A stretch of DNA of 64,000 nucleotides, taken from positions 511,878-575,877 of the forward strand of contig NC_083582.1 of assembly GCF_027579695.1 (NCBI RefSeq). The letters run 5' to 3'. Below, piece by piece: positions 30,801-40,984 of the stretch (the stretch's first letter is position 1; the number at the start of each line of letters is the position of its first letter). The notes under the pieces are model-generated. The model did no database searches. It was not told where the DNA came from and saw nothing but the letters and a program-made list of their open reading frames with translations. Position numbers and translations under genes: made by a program. This stretch comes from Neoarius graeffei. Its lineage: Eukaryota > Chordata > Actinopteri > Siluriformes > Ariidae.

Positions 30801-32984
30801 CATCAACCGGTCTCGTTCTTGAACAGCCAGAGGCTGAGAGAGGGAAGAGTTTCGAACAGTCGCATCGCAGCTTGGATGATGGCACTACAGGGCTACGACG
30901 TCGAGGTGAAGTACGCCCAGAACCACAAGATGGCGCTTGGCCGAGGCCTGGCGGAATGCCAGCATTGCGACTGCGAGAATAGTCCGGATCAAACCGAACT
31001 AACAACCGTACCTGCTCTCCCCTCCGACCACCACTACTATGACGAGAACGTCTGCAAAGACCTCCCCACCGCTTACATAGATGGATGCTCATTCCATCAT
31101 GAACGCAAAGTCCAAGCCGGTGTCGGTATCGTATGGGCGAACGGCCCTATACAAGGGAAATACCAACATCGACTCGGGGCTAAGACTAGCCAATATGCGG
31201 AGGTAGCAGCCGTGCTCATCGTCCTGCAACAAGCTGCCCGTGAGAGCATCAAGCGGTTAGTCCTCTGCTCTGATTCAAATTATGCCAGGCATAGCTTCGT
31301 CTCACACTTTCCCTCGTGGAAGGTGCGGGACATGAAAAACGCAAGGGGCAAGGAAGTGAAACACTCCGAACTCTTCCTAGCATGCGATCGACTCGTAACC
31401 GAACAGGGAATGTGCGTCTATTGGAAGAAGGTGAAGGGACATTCTCAAGTCCCAGGACCTGACAAAGTCGGTAACGATGAGGCAGATGGCCTCGCCAAAG
31501 CGGGAGCCGTGGACGGCCCCCTTTGGGAATTCCAGCCGTCATGGCTTCCCGAGACGCCACGCCATAACGTAACCGCGATTACTCGCCGACAGGCTAGAGC
31601 AGGTCAAACTGACGCAGTACCCCAAGCAGGAACCGTGCAACTCGGCCGACTGCCCCAGGACGCCGACCTGGTGTCTATGCAGGAAAGGGATCCCGTGATC
31701 CACCAAATCCGTAAGTTCCTTGCGGACCCCGTGGCGTCCCCAATTTCCCCACAAGAGTTGCAACAGTCCCGAGACTTAAACCACCTTCACAATCTCAAAA
31801 ACGGCTTAAAACTCGAGAAAGGACTCCTGGTGTACACACCACGCAACCAGGGACCTCCCCGGTGGGTCGTGCCCACAGATCATAGGGGGGTCATGTTGCA
31901 GTACGCTCACGACAGCCCGTGCGGGGGCCATAGGAACGCTCAGGCGACCTACCAGACACTCCAACAGATTGTCTATTGGCCCTTCATGATTCAGGACGTT
32001 ACCGAGTATGTTAAAGGGTGCTTGATTTGCTGCCAATTCCGACCAGCCCAACCGTTGAACCGCGCCCCACTGCAAAGCAAAGGCATCTCATTCCCCTGGT
32101 CTAATCTCCAGATAGACTGGGTCGGACCAGTGCCGAAATCGGCTCGAGGTAATAAGTATCTCCTGACCGTCACTTGCGCGTTCACGAAGTGGGTGGAATG
32201 CTTGCCCGCCCCAAACGAAACCGCAGAGACCACCGCTCTCCTTCTTATGAACCATGTGTTCAGCCGTTGGGGCTTGCCCCTATCCATTGATTCCGACCGA
32301 GGTACTCATTTCACCGCAGAGGTCATGAGAGTGTTGTGGGAGATGCTCGGAGTCGAGGCAAAATTCCACATCGCGTATCATCCTCAGTCTTCTGGTCAGG
32401 TCGAACGCGCCAACCAAACCATCGTGAGCATGCTTCGCAAGTATGTTAGCCACCATGGCAAAGATTGGGACATCAAACTCCCTCTGGTGCTGATGGCCAT
32501 TCGGTCCACTCCTCACCGCACCACCGGAGTCACCCCGTTCGAAATGATGACTGGCCGTGAAATGGTTCTTCCCTTACACCTCCTCTACCGACCAGAGGAC
32601 CTAAGCGTCGCCACTGCGTACACCGCACACCAGTACGTCACCGACTTGCAACGCCACTTGCAGGCCACGTTTGCGTGGGCCCAGGAACACCTCGAAAAGA
32701 GTGCGAAAGGACAGAAAGCTTACTACGACAGAAAGGCGACACACCGTGAGTACGAAGTAGGCGACAGAGTCCTATACTTCAATTTCACCAAACCGGTAGG
32801 AGTAGCCAGAAAATTCTTACCCCGTTGGTCCGGCCCTTTCGAAATCGTCGGTAAACTGTCCCCCGTCGCCTACCGCATCAAAACTTCGAAGCCCAGCCAG
32901 GCGCCTTCGTATAGATGGGCCCATAGCAACCAAATAAAGCTTTTTGAGCAGTCCACACTCCATAGGGGGGTGGACAAACAATAA
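27780..32984 (+). CDS. pol: ERV-L Pol polyprotein (PR, PR-like, RT, dead RH, RH, IN)
   Basis: The frame is open from the gag stop to 32984 with no ATG near its start, consistent with readthrough. Numbered from 27822: protease DTGS at 64, then a second protease-like domain (about 245-355) that has lost the catalytic Asp. Next is a small beta-rich segment ([10 protein letters not shown]). RT has YVDD at 778-781. A gypsy-type RNase H follows without its Asp residues ([12 protein letters not shown]). A second RNase H has an intact-looking D-E-D-D set (YIDG at about 1087, YAEV, CSDS, NDEAD). Integrase has a zinc finger (HRNAQ...CLICCQ) and the core D1432, D1492, E1528 with 35-residue spacing. No stop or frameshift was seen. 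Confidence 0.9.
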   Translation, partial: LGRDPSPPPPRVYLVGWGKDPCPIGSDELKPPPPLVKPDPQDAPLTQFLGDLVRKGNAKRIYTPVVVEGNVSLQALLDTGSEITLMCSKVFAEVSDARRAQGRPIRTERCDVNLVSFTQNQAPVTTIAWLELTFQGMSITHPTYICSVGVEPFLIGQDLLDRLAPLIDCRRGQLWAQVASPQTPDPRRHDRACCDEVSVEATPLIAESGQVPENLETTPLHPEPSQDAPNSTDTPLNRNALDGHPSFLCFLGESAPTRYYPWISGNIIVNGVTAPGVRLALWSEKSAISQTWFDIVRQSTPSPVFVQKSHRLLSAEQPQSPIKATGVCAVSLAIGQREFLHFLSVVPGLPDPLVIGADILVRLGAQLDLVNRVIWTQADAAKHPFQADPEQMRSGQTIPQACHVASEFDIVIPARTAGSPLKLVIMKDQQFRSSQAFFQPLRFFMELDLAVCGTPLLEVSHRSAYLLVQNSTRDAITIPARRPLGLLIDQAFHDFELTIPVIGELPTPDTHSDPVEPPWITLPFHMIHVEPHDMLRDERIVMTRTDTPKHMLVYALATQSSNDTPATEVVDSALGEPYPGFEREVQQQLVKADSLTTDTQRRQLRELFYDFKAIWARDSNDCGVTDIHTVRIPTDPNAPPTFVRQYKIPLAAYDSIQETLDTLLEKQIIRECNSTYNSPLWPVLKPNGKWRLTIDYRQLNKQVPLSRWPMIHLDQELAKVKGAKFFSTADVASGFWTMRVDPADQHKLAFSFGNRQLTFNRCPFGYANSPAEFNIFLHKAMSDAAARGNLIYVDDILIRSQTFDAHLEEIRHVLSQLSRAGAKLSVTKGQWCRTKVEYVGLCVGPDGIEPQSGRVRAIQDIKAPSNVPELRSFLGVCNYSRQFIEDYADIARPLTELLRKDKPFQWSDPQELAFKSMKQKLCSAPCLAYPDKDKPFFLEASFSTHCLSAALSQQHDKDRRVVAYASRPLSAVEFKFSDCEKALLATVWAVEHFRSYIGGQKAVIETNHQPVSFLNSQRLREGRVSNSRIAAWMMALQGYDVEVKYAQNHKMALGRGLAECQHCDCENSPDQTELTTVPALPSDHHYYDENVCKDLPTAYIDGCSFHHERKVQAGVGIVWANGPIQGKYQHRLGAKTSQYAEVAAVLIVLQQAARESIKRLVLCSDSNYARHSFVSHFPSWKVRDMKNARGKEVKHSELFLACDRLVTEQGMCVYWKKVKGHSQVPGPDKVGNDEADGLAKAGAVDGPLWEFQPSWLPETPRHNVTAITRRQARAGQTDAVPQAGTVQLGRLPQDADLVSMQERDPVIHQIRKFLADPVASPISPQELQQSRDLNHLHNLKNGLKLEKGLLVYTPRNQGPPRWVVPTDHRGVMLQYAHDSPCGGHRNAQATYQTLQQIVYWPFMIQDVTEYVKGCLICCQFRPAQPLNRAPLQSKGISFPWSNLQIDWVGPVPKSARGNKYLLTVTCAFTKWVECLPAPNETAETTALLLMNHVFSRWGLPLSIDSDRGTHFTAEVMRVLWEMLGVEAKFHIAYHPQSSGQVERANQTIVSMLRKYVSHHGKDWDIKLPLVLMAIRSTPHRTTGVTPFEMMTGREMVLPLHLLYRPEDLSVATAYTAHQYVTDLQRHLQATFAWAQEHLEKSAKGQKAYYDRKATHREYEVGDRVLYFNFTKPVGVARKFLPRWSGPFEIVGKLSPVAYRIKTSKPSQAPSYRWAHSNQIKLFEQSTLHRGVDKQ

Positions 32985-33077
32985 GTTATAGCCTGCCCAA
33001 CTTAGTTGCATGCCTCTCAATCCATAAGCGTGCATCTATAAGTAACCACCCTCGTTACCACTCAAATCGGAATAACA

Positions 33078-33095
33078 AACTCCTGTATGTTGCAG
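33078..33095 (+). promoter_or_regulatory. ERV-L env splice acceptor
   Basis: The sequence CTCCTGTATGTTGCAG ends with AG at 33094-33095, one base before the env ATG at 33097. Pol ends 110 bases upstream, so env needs either splicing or internal entry. This acceptor places the start codon at the very front of the spliced exon. Confidence 0.65.
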
Positions 33096-33096
33096 A

Positions 33097-34839
33097 ATGG
33101 CCCCTCTCTGGATCCTCGGCATCTTCCTAGTCCTGCAGACCACATTGGCCGGTAACATAGTGGAACCAGGTCCGCCGAGTGGCATTGTTCTCCAAGATGC
33201 CCCAGGACTGCTCCTCACCAATTGCCGCGTCCATACCCAGCGCGTGTACACCCGCCTCGATCCTTGGGACGTGTACCGTAAGCATTTTAGATCGCCCACA
33301 CAAACAAACCTCGAAACCGGGCCTGACTCCGAGATTGGGTCCAACATCGAACACGCCAAGCGTACCACAGTTCACATGCTCGAACAGTTACAGAAGTTCA
33401 TAGTCACTGAGGAGGAACTCAGCGGCAAAACACGCCCTAAACGGTTCCTCGGAGGACTACTTACTGCTGCATCCGCCATTGGCTCTCTGTTCTCAATGGG
33501 CCTCTCTGCCGTTAACACCGTTAGCCTAACCGCGGTCAAACGAGAAATGAACATTCTTAAGGAAGAAATGCCAGAAATCCAGGGTAGACTACTAACTCAA
33601 CAGGAGGAGCTGCAGGGCCTAGGCAAAACCCTGCAGGGAACCATACTAACCGTTAACATGCATTCTACATTAATCAAGAACACAGTACATGCCGTAGACA
33701 GGCTAGCAGCAATCATGAGAAGCGAAGTCAAGTACGTCCGAGTAATCCGAGACCTAATGCAGGACCTGATGAGAGAAGTAAGTAGCTCTCTCAGCACCCT
33801 GAGTGGAGGTAAAATCCCACCATATTTGATACCCCTCAGCATGGTTGACAGCATACTCCGATCTACTACCACGACTAACGTTTACTCATCACAGATTCAT
33901 CTGGCTTATAGTCTTGGCAGTGCTATCCCCATTTTTGTGAACCCTCAAAACCTAGAAATAGGCTTCATCCTCAATCTCCCCGTTATTGAACGGCAAAACA
34001 TATACAGAATCAAATCTGTCCTTAATGTAGGTTTCTGGAACAACGACGTACACGTACGTTTGCAGACACCTTCCACCATAGCCTATCACGATGACAACCC
34101 CTCTATCTACCTCGTCCCTAATTTAGACATGTGCACCTCTACCAAAGATATCCACTGGGTCTGCCCCAGCAATCCCTTTATCCGAGACACCACAGACCGT
34201 CTCTGTGGATTGACAAAAGTCCCCGAGCAGAAGTGTGCAGGCAAATTGTCTATTAAAGATGAAGGAATAGGAACTAGAGTAGAAAGAGCTGGTAATCGGT
34301 GGCTAATCAACACTCCCCAAACTGAGATTCTGGTATCATATGATCAACATAACACTGCCACTAGAATGAAGATACCTAACGAAACCTCTCTCCTAAGTGT
34401 CCCACTAGGAGCCACTGTTCACGTGGGTGACATCACCCTCCATCACCTTAGCGCGGACCAGTATGAGACCGAGATAGAAATGCCCGATGCCTTCCCAGGT
34501 CACGAACTTGAGATAAACTCCACCCTCCAAGCACAACTACTGCTGGAAGGGACCAAAACCGTGCAATTCGATCTTAAGCCCACTGGCATCGCTACCACTT
34601 TCTTGAATAACCGCGCAAACCCTTCGTCCGATCAAGGATCTTTAATAAGCCGAATTGCGCTGGGATTTCTAGCTGGCGGTTGGGTTATCACAGTCTTCAT
34701 AGCCATCACTCTACATAGGTACATACTGACACTACACCGCAAACTGGACAAAATGATCTACGCACCTGAGAAATTAGATCGTGGCATTGTCCGATTCTCC
34801 ATCAGGCCTAAGGCCTCCACTAACTTTCTTGAAGAGTAG
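33097..34839 (+). CDS. env: ERV-L envelope, class I F-type fusion glycoprotein layout
   Basis: The 580-residue ORF begins with a signal peptide (MAPLWILGIFLVLQTTLA). A short N-terminal subunit ends at the furin-type site RPKR (113-116). It is followed at once by a hydrophobic Gly/Ala-rich fusion-peptide-like stretch (FLGGLLTAASAIGSLFSM) and a long heptad region (about 140-235). A Cys-containing ectodomain with N-glycosylation sites follows, then a membrane anchor (about 520-541) and a 39-residue tail. There is no CX6CC motif. The small-subunit/long-fusion-subunit plan is that of paramyxovirus F-like proteins, as reported for lokiretroviral Env. The ORF is intact. Confidence 0.85.
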   Translation: MAPLWILGIFLVLQTTLAGNIVEPGPPSGIVLQDAPGLLLTNCRVHTQRVYTRLDPWDVYRKHFRSPTQTNLETGPDSEIGSNIEHAKRTTVHMLEQLQKFIVTEEELSGKTRPKRFLGGLLTAASAIGSLFSMGLSAVNTVSLTAVKREMNILKEEMPEIQGRLLTQQEELQGLGKTLQGTILTVNMHSTLIKNTVHAVDRLAAIMRSEVKYVRVIRDLMQDLMREVSSSLSTLSGGKIPPYLIPLSMVDSILRSTTTTNVYSSQIHLAYSLGSAIPIFVNPQNLEIGFILNLPVIERQNIYRIKSVLNVGFWNNDVHVRLQTPSTIAYHDDNPSIYLVPNLDMCTSTKDIHWVCPSNPFIRDTTDRLCGLTKVPEQKCAGKLSIKDEGIGTRVERAGNRWLINTPQTEILVSYDQHNTATRMKIPNETSLLSVPLGATVHVGDITLHHLSADQYETEIEMPDAFPGHELEINSTLQAQLLLEGTKTVQFDLKPTGIATTFLNNRANPSSDQGSLISRIALGFLAGGWVITVFIAITLHRYILTLHRKLDKMIYAPEKLDRGIVRFSIRPKASTNFLEE

Positions 34840-35193
34840 GCTTGCTAACACGCTAACTAACCCCTCTTTTCCATTTTCCTTTATGGAGTTTTGATTATTT
34901 TTGTTTGCTGTGTGAAATATTGTATGTAGAAGGTAGTTAAGTAGCCATAGTGTAATTGTTTTCATGTCCAAGTGCCTATGCTTTCATGCCCAAGTGCCTA
35001 TGCATCTTATGGACTGTATGAAATGAATTGAACTGTTGAACTGTGTCTGAAAGACTTTTCACAGAAAGGACCCTTGGAACTACCTCATTGTGGAACTACC
35101 TCATTGTGGATTACTAGGGACCGTGGGCCGCAGACTAAACACCATGTGCCCATAGGGTATCACTCCTTTCAGCGCCTATGGCCAAGGGGGGAA
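34840..35193 (+). promoter_or_regulatory. ERV-L 3' untranslated region with polypurine tract
   Basis: No gene was seen. The segment contains direct repeats (CCAAGTGCCTATGC twice near 34968-35002, and GGAACTACCTCATTGT twice near 35076-35106). It ends in the polypurine tract AAGGGGGGAA (35184-35193) immediately before the 3' LTR. Confidence 0.8.
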
Positions 35194-36051
35194 TGTTGGT
35201 AACTCGCCAGCGCCCCCTATAACGATCCCACAATTCCTTGCGCGCTCCACCCGGATGTGATGTAAAGTGGAACTGCTTTAACTGTATCGAGAGCGCCTCG
35301 ATTCGCTCTCTCATGTTCTGACTACTGGAGTGGTCGGACGGACTGTAGGCACGCAAGCTACAGTGTTGAGACTAACCGCTATTGTCTGAGAACAGCCTGT
35401 TCAAATTAGTTTCGGCCGAACTTTTGAACGACCCGCTAAGTTTCAGCGATATAGTGGTTTCGATTCTAAACCTTTGCAAAGTTTAACTACAGTTAAGTAG
35501 TTTTCCACGCTAAGAGGCATTTGCGGACAGCTTCGCTCCTCTCAGCCTTTTTCTCGTCGACGCATCACCGGAGGTTTCTCCTGAAGCACCGTGGGCCAGC
35601 TAGGCCTTCATCTCCCTGCTTCGTTAGCCGCGGTTGGACGCAACGCGCCGCTAACCTCCTCTCCTCGGACTGCGACCCTCAGCGCGGACATCGGAGAAAG
35701 AACTTCCATCGCATTGAGTAGGCACTTGGGCAAATTTTTAATTTGTAGCTTATTCAGATGGTTGTTAGGGTCATGTTTAAGCTTTGAGCTATTTAGCATA
35801 CCCGCTCAGACACGGAAGGTGTTTGTTTGTTTTTATTGTTTGTTTGTTTGTTTTTATTGTTTGTTTTGGTTCTGTTTTTTTTCTTTGAACTTGTTAGACA
35901 GGGTATCTTGCATGATATCTTTCCTTAACTCCATTGCTAGCTTCCCTATCTGATTAGCAGCGCAGCGACAAGTTTGTTATTTTAAGCTCCGAGGCTAGAC
36001 CGCTACAAGGCCTAGTTCTCTCCATCCAACACATATACACACTCTCTCACA

Positions 36052-36092
<41 letters not shown>

Positions 36093-36981
36093 GTTGAGTT
36101 CTTTGCCTAGATAGTCTGTTGGAAATTGTTGTTAAGTGCAGTGTTTGGATCCAGCTGTAGCGTGGTCAGATTCTCCTTAGCAACTTATTGCTAGCTACCT
36201 CAGGGTGATACGCTAGCTGGTAGGCTTGTGTTCTCGACTAGGCCTGCAGGCGCCATTTTTCCGACGCCATTTTGATACCTTCCTCATTGAGTTACCTGTG
36301 ATACGACACCTAGGCACTGACCGCCATTTTGTTTAAGCATTGCCAGAGTGGCTAGCATTAGCATCTGCCCACAGATACCTACACAAAGCACACATTAGCC
36401 ACAGAGCTAATCCTTTGTTCTATTTAGCTAACATTCCTTTGTTTTAGCTAACATTCCTTTGTTTTAGCTAACGACAAGCTAGGTCACACACACACACACA
36501 CACACGCATCGGCTTGCCCTAGCCTCACACACACGCACACACAAGGGATTCTTTTCTTTTTTTTTTTCCTTCTCTCTTTCTCTCTCTCTTTCCCTCAAAT
36601 TTATAGTCCAGGTGTAATTGTTCCATTGTTTTGTCTTGTTATTACCTTTGCTGACATTGAATGTATTTTGAGTTTATTATTATTAGTGAGTAGTAGACAA
36701 ATAAAAGCTAATAAAATTGAATTGCATTTTACTTGTTCCTGTTGTTTATTCACAAGGTCAACTATTTAGAACTCCTTTTTCCTTCAGAATTTAGCTTTTG
36801 TATACAACTGGGTTTCCCATCTAATACAGAGCTACCATTAATCTTGAATGTAACCATTCACGGTGAGTGTTAAGATTAATAATTTAAGATTTTATGAGAC
36901 TGATCTTTATTTATAAATTGATTAATTTAATTATCAATTATTACATAATTTATAATTTAATTAATCCCAATTAAACCTACA
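35194..36981 (+). repeat. 3' LTR of ERV-L (1788 bp)
   Basis: Same sequence as 23747-25538 apart from a CT repeat that is 4 bp shorter, as far as visual comparison shows. It ends AACCTACA and is followed by the TSD copy CACC. Confidence 0.95.
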
Positions 36982-36985
36982 CACC

Positions 36986-38766
36986 TAACCCAGGAGAATT
37001 TGCGGCAGGCCCAAGAACGGCAAATCCGCCTGTATGACAGGGGTATGTGCCTTAGGGAGTTTGCACTGGGAGATAAAGTACTTGTACTCTTGCCCACATC
37101 GAGCTCCAAATTGATCGCCAAGTGGCAAGGACCCTTTGAGGTCACACGGCAAGTCAGGGACGTCAACTATGAGGTGAGGTGAACGGACAGGGGTGGGGCA
37201 CTACAGATTTACCACCTCAATCTGCTCAGACTCTGGAACGAGGAGGTCCCCATAGTGTTGGTGTCAGTGGTTCTGGAGAAGGCGGAGCTGGGGCCGGAGG
37301 TTCAAAAGGGAACATTGACATCGCGTACCTCTCCGGTCCCCTGTGGAGACCACCTCTCCCCGACCCAACTCACGGAGGTTGCCCAGTTGCAGACCGAATT
37401 TTCGGACATGTTCTCCCCCCTGCCCGGCCGCACCAGCCTCATAGAATACCACATTGAGATGCCCCCAGGGGTGGTAGTGCACAGCCGCCCTTACAGGCTA
37501 CCTGAACACAAGAAAAAAGTGGTTTGGGAAGAACCCAAGGCAATGCTCGAAATGGGCATCGTTGAGGAGTCCCACAGTGACTGGAGCAGCCCAGTGGTCT
37601 TGGTTCCCAAGGCCGACGGGTCGGTCCGGTTCTGTGTAGACTATAGAAAAGTCAATGCGGTGTCTAAATTCGATGCATACCCAATGCCTCATATTGACGA
37701 GTTGCTGGATCAACTAGGCACGGCTCGCTTTTACTTGACACTGGATTTGACAAAGGGTTATTGGCAGATCCCCTTGACTCCACTATCCAAAGAAAAAATG
37801 GCCTTTTCCACACCGTTTGGCTTATACTAATTTGTTACACTTCCTTTTGGGCTGTTTGGGGTGCCCGCTACGTTCCAGCGGCTTATGGACAGGGTCCTCC
37901 GCCCCCACACCACCTATGCGGCCACGTACTTAGATGATATCATAAGCTATAGTAATGACTGGCCACGGCATTTAGAACACCTAAGGGCCATCCTTAGGTC
38001 GCTGAGGCAAGCGGGTCTCATGGCCAACCCGAAGAAGTGTGCGATTGGAAGTGCGGTATCTGGGCTTCCACTTGGGCAATGGGCAGGTGCATCCCCAAAT
38101 TAACAAGACAGCAGCGATTGCGGCCTGCCTGAGGCCCAAGACCAAAAAGGGGGTGAGACAGTTCCTGGGGTTGGCTGGCTACTATCGTAGGTTTATACCT
38201 AATTATTCGGATGTCACCAGCCCGCTGACTGATCTCACTAAAAAGGGGGCACCAGATCCGGTCCAGTGGACAGAGCAATGCCAGCGGGCTTTCTCGGAGG
38301 TGAAGGCTGCACTATGTGGGGGGCCACTGTTACACTCCCCTTGATTTTTCTCTCCCCTTTATGTTGCAGACGGATGCGTCGGACAGAGGGCTGGGGGCTG
38401 TTTTGTCCCAGGAAGTGGAGGGGGAGGACTATATCAGCAGAAAGCTGTCGGTGCATGAGGGGTGCTACAGCACCATCGAGAAAGGGTGCCTAGCCATCAA
38501 GTGGGCGGTCCTCACCCTCCACTACTACCTGCTGGGATGCCCTTTCACCCTCTGTTCGGAACACGCACCCCTTCAGTGGCTCCACCGCATGAAGGATGCC
38601 AATGTGCGGATCACCCGTTGGTATCTAGCACTCCAGCCCTTTAACTTCAAGTTGATCCACAGGCCGGGGGCACAGATGGTCATGGCGGACTTCCTCTCCT
38701 GTCAAGGGGGGGAGGAGTCGGCTGCAGGCTGGATGGCCGCCCGGCCTGAGTCAGGCGGTGGGGGTA
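36986..38766 (+). pseudogene. pol: Gypsy-C integrase tail, RT and RNase H (second part of pol)
   Basis: It resumes the pol frame after ERV-L with AQERQIRLYDRG, then LPTSSSKLIAKWQGPFEVT. RT (DGSVRFCVDYRKVN, LPFGLFGVPATFQ, YLDD at about 37933) and gypsy RNase H ([24 protein letters not shown]) follow. Breaks are a TGA at 37180, a stop at 37828-37830 (FGLY*), a frameshift near 38045 and a stop at 38341 (LLHSP*). The gene ends near the polypurine tract GGTGGGGGTA before the LTR at 38767. Confidence 0.87.
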
Positions 38767-39078
38767 TGTGGCAGCAGGGGTGTGGTCAAGCGTCGGTCTG
38801 TGACCAGAGGGCGGAGTCAGGGAAGGTAAGTGGCAGAATCACTGCACCTGATATCAGTTAACATGTGTTTGTGTGTCTTCCCCAGTGACCGCGCCTGATA
38901 TAAGGAGAGAGAGAGAGCAGAGGAAGAGAGCTCTCTCCCCAACCAGACGACTTGTGTGTGTGCGTGCGTGGCTGGGAGAGTGAATACTACACTGAAAAGT
39001 GCAAAATAAAGAGTTTTTGGGAACTCAGTTCTGGCCTGCTGTTCTTCTGTGCTCCACCCACCTGTCTGAATTGCAACA
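38767..39078 (+). repeat. 3' LTR of Gypsy-C (312 bp)
   Basis: TGTGGCAGCAGGGG...GAATTGCAACA, uninterrupted. It shows the CCTGATATAAGGAG promoter box into which Tc1-3 jumped in the other LTR, and an AATAAA at 39005-39010. Confidence 0.9.
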
Positions 39079-39143
39079 AGGTCATTAACATGACTGGGTA
39101 TAAAAAGAGCATCTTGGAGTGACAGTGGCTCTCAGAAGTAAAG

Positions 39144-39837
39144 ATGGGAAGAGGATCACCAATCCCCCTAATTCTGCGCCGACAAATAGTGGAGCAATAT
39201 CAGAAAGGAGTTCAACAGTGTAAAATTGCAAAGAGTTTGAACATATCATCATCTACAGTACATAATATCATCAAAAGATTCAGAGAATCTGGAAGAATCT
39301 CTGTGCATAAGGGTCAAGGCCGGAAAACCATACTGGGTGCCCGTGATCTTCGGGCCCTTAGACAGCACTGCATCACATACAGGAATGCTTCTGTATTGGA
39401 AATCACAAAATGGGCTCAGGAATATTTCCAGAGAACATTATCTGTGAACACAATTCACCGTGCCATCCGCCATTGCTAGCTAAAACTCTATAGTTCAAAG
39501 AAGAAGCCGTATCTAAACATGATCCAGAAGCACAGACATCTTCTCTGGGCCAAGGCTCGTTTAAAATGGACTGTGGCAAAGTGGAAAACTGTTCTGTGGT
39601 CAGACAAATCAAAATTTGAAGTTCTTTATGGAAATCAGGGACGCCGTGTCATTCGGACTAAAGAGGAGAAGGACGACCCAAGTTGTTATCAGTGCTCAGT
39701 TCAGAAGCCTGCATCTCTGATGGTATGGGGTTGCATGAGTGCGTGTGGCATGGGCAGCTTACACATCTGGAAAGACACCATCAGTGCTGAAAGGTGTATC
39801 CAGGTTCTAGAGCAACATATGCTCCCATCCAGACGAT
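39144..39837 (+). pseudogene. Tc1-2 transposase, N-terminal two thirds
   Basis: ATG at 39144 (MGRGSPIPL). The helix-turn-helix part has QCKIAKSLNISSSTVHNIIKRF. A stop at 39477-39479 replaces a residue after AIRHC. The catalytic core then follows (first Asp in [24 protein letters not shown]), running to MLPSRR, where L2-a is inserted. The remainder is at 45069-45402. Confidence 0.85.
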
Positions 39838-40984
39838 CAAATCAAATCAAATCAAATCAAGTTTATTTGTACAGCGCTTTTAACAATAAACATTGTCGCA
39901 AAGCAGCTTTACAGAATTTGAACGACTTAAAACATGAGCTAATTTTATCCCTAATCTATCCCCAATGAGCAAGCCTGTGGCGACGGTGGCAAGGAAAAAC
40001 TCCCTCAGACGACATGAGGAAGAAACCTCGAGAGGAACCAGACTCAAAAGGGAACCCATCCTCATTTGGGCAACAACAGACAGCCTGACTATAATATTAA
40101 CAGTTTTAACAGGTATAACCCTCAACTGTCCTCATGGGGCCGTCCTTCACAGGAGTGGAGCGATAAAACTCCGACCAGACACAGGGCACCAGGATGGATC
40201 AAGCAGGTCTGAGGGGCAGAAGAGGCCAGCACCTCAATCCCAGGATCAACATGTAACTCAGAGGGACAGATGGGGGGGGAAGAGAGAGAGAGAAAGAAAA
40301 CATGTTGTTAGGTATGCCCTAAAAATGACAAGTATTAAATCTGTGTGGTAGGCTCGCAGAGACGAGAGTCTTTACATCAGGCATGACACACAATGGCATG
40401 TTAATATGGTAAAAAAAATATATCATGACCTGCTCTGGCTGGATGCTTGATTGGGTGATGGGAGCACACTCCTCAGCAATGATGAGATGCAGATGGGACC
40501 CTTAGGCCTGGCCAAGACAATTCAGTTACATTTCACCGGGTCTGGGACATGCGACAGAATGTCTGACGGCTGATTCCCTGCAGGCTACGATAGCCAGTCG
40601 AGGTCCCCACCGTCTCCACCAAAAGATTTCCTGTTGACTCCATGTAACTCAGAGGGACAGATTTGGAGTGGGGGGGGAGAGAAAGAAAACACAGGTGGTT
40701 AGGTATGCCCAATGTCACCTGAATAAGTAGGAACAGTATACATATTGCACCGAGTACAAGCAGGGACTCCGGCAACTAACTATGACAGCATAACTAAAAG
40801 GAGAGAGCCAGAAGGTAACACAGGCATGAGGGAGCCCCGGGACATAAAGTAGCCAGCCACTGCACCGTCAACAAACTCGAGTGAGCAAGCGAGTGGGGAC
40901 TGACAGCATCCATACATCCCAGTTTACCAAAACACTCTATGTCTGAGGACCCTCCAGATCTACTCCTTTACCTCATAAACACCA
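39838..40984 (-). other. 3' UTR of L2-a
   Basis: No gene. The last roughly 200 bases hold the tail shared by many fish L2 LINEs and their SINE partners (GTTTTTCCTTGCCACCGTCG, AAGCTGCTTTGCGACAATG). The upstream part matches the 3' UTR of L2-b (56444-56967) up to about 40463 and then continues with sequence that L2-b lacks. Confidence 0.8.

Larger units (their letters stand above)
23747..36981 (+). mobile_element. ERV-L: lokiretrovirus-like provirus with open gag, pol and env
   Basis: LTRs of 1792 and 1788 bp enclose a 9.7-kb internal region, with 4-bp TSD CACC (23743-23746, 36982-36985) in the pol of Gypsy-C. By eye the LTRs differ only in the length of a CT repeat. Gag, pol (in frame after a UGA stop) and env are all open, and the env start sits right after a splice acceptor. 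The tandem protease-like domains, retained dead gypsy-type RNase H plus a second RNase H, zinc-knuckle-free Gag and F-like Env set it apart from class I ERVs in the same window. The pattern fits lokiretroviruses. That assignment rests on memory of the family, not a search. Confidence 0.85.
19318..39078 (+). mobile_element. Gypsy-C: Gmr1-like Ty3/gypsy element, twice interrupted
   Basis: TSD AGGTC at 19313-19317 and 39079-39083. The LTRs (19318-21241 with Tc1-3 inside, and 38767-39078) are both 312 bp once Tc1-3 and one TA are removed. The order matches Gypsy-B: primer site, gag, zinc knuckle, protease, integrase, then RT and RNase H after the 13.2-kb ERV-L insertion. It is the same family as Gypsy-B but on the opposite strand. 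It is inactivated by stops and by the insertions. Confidence 0.92.
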
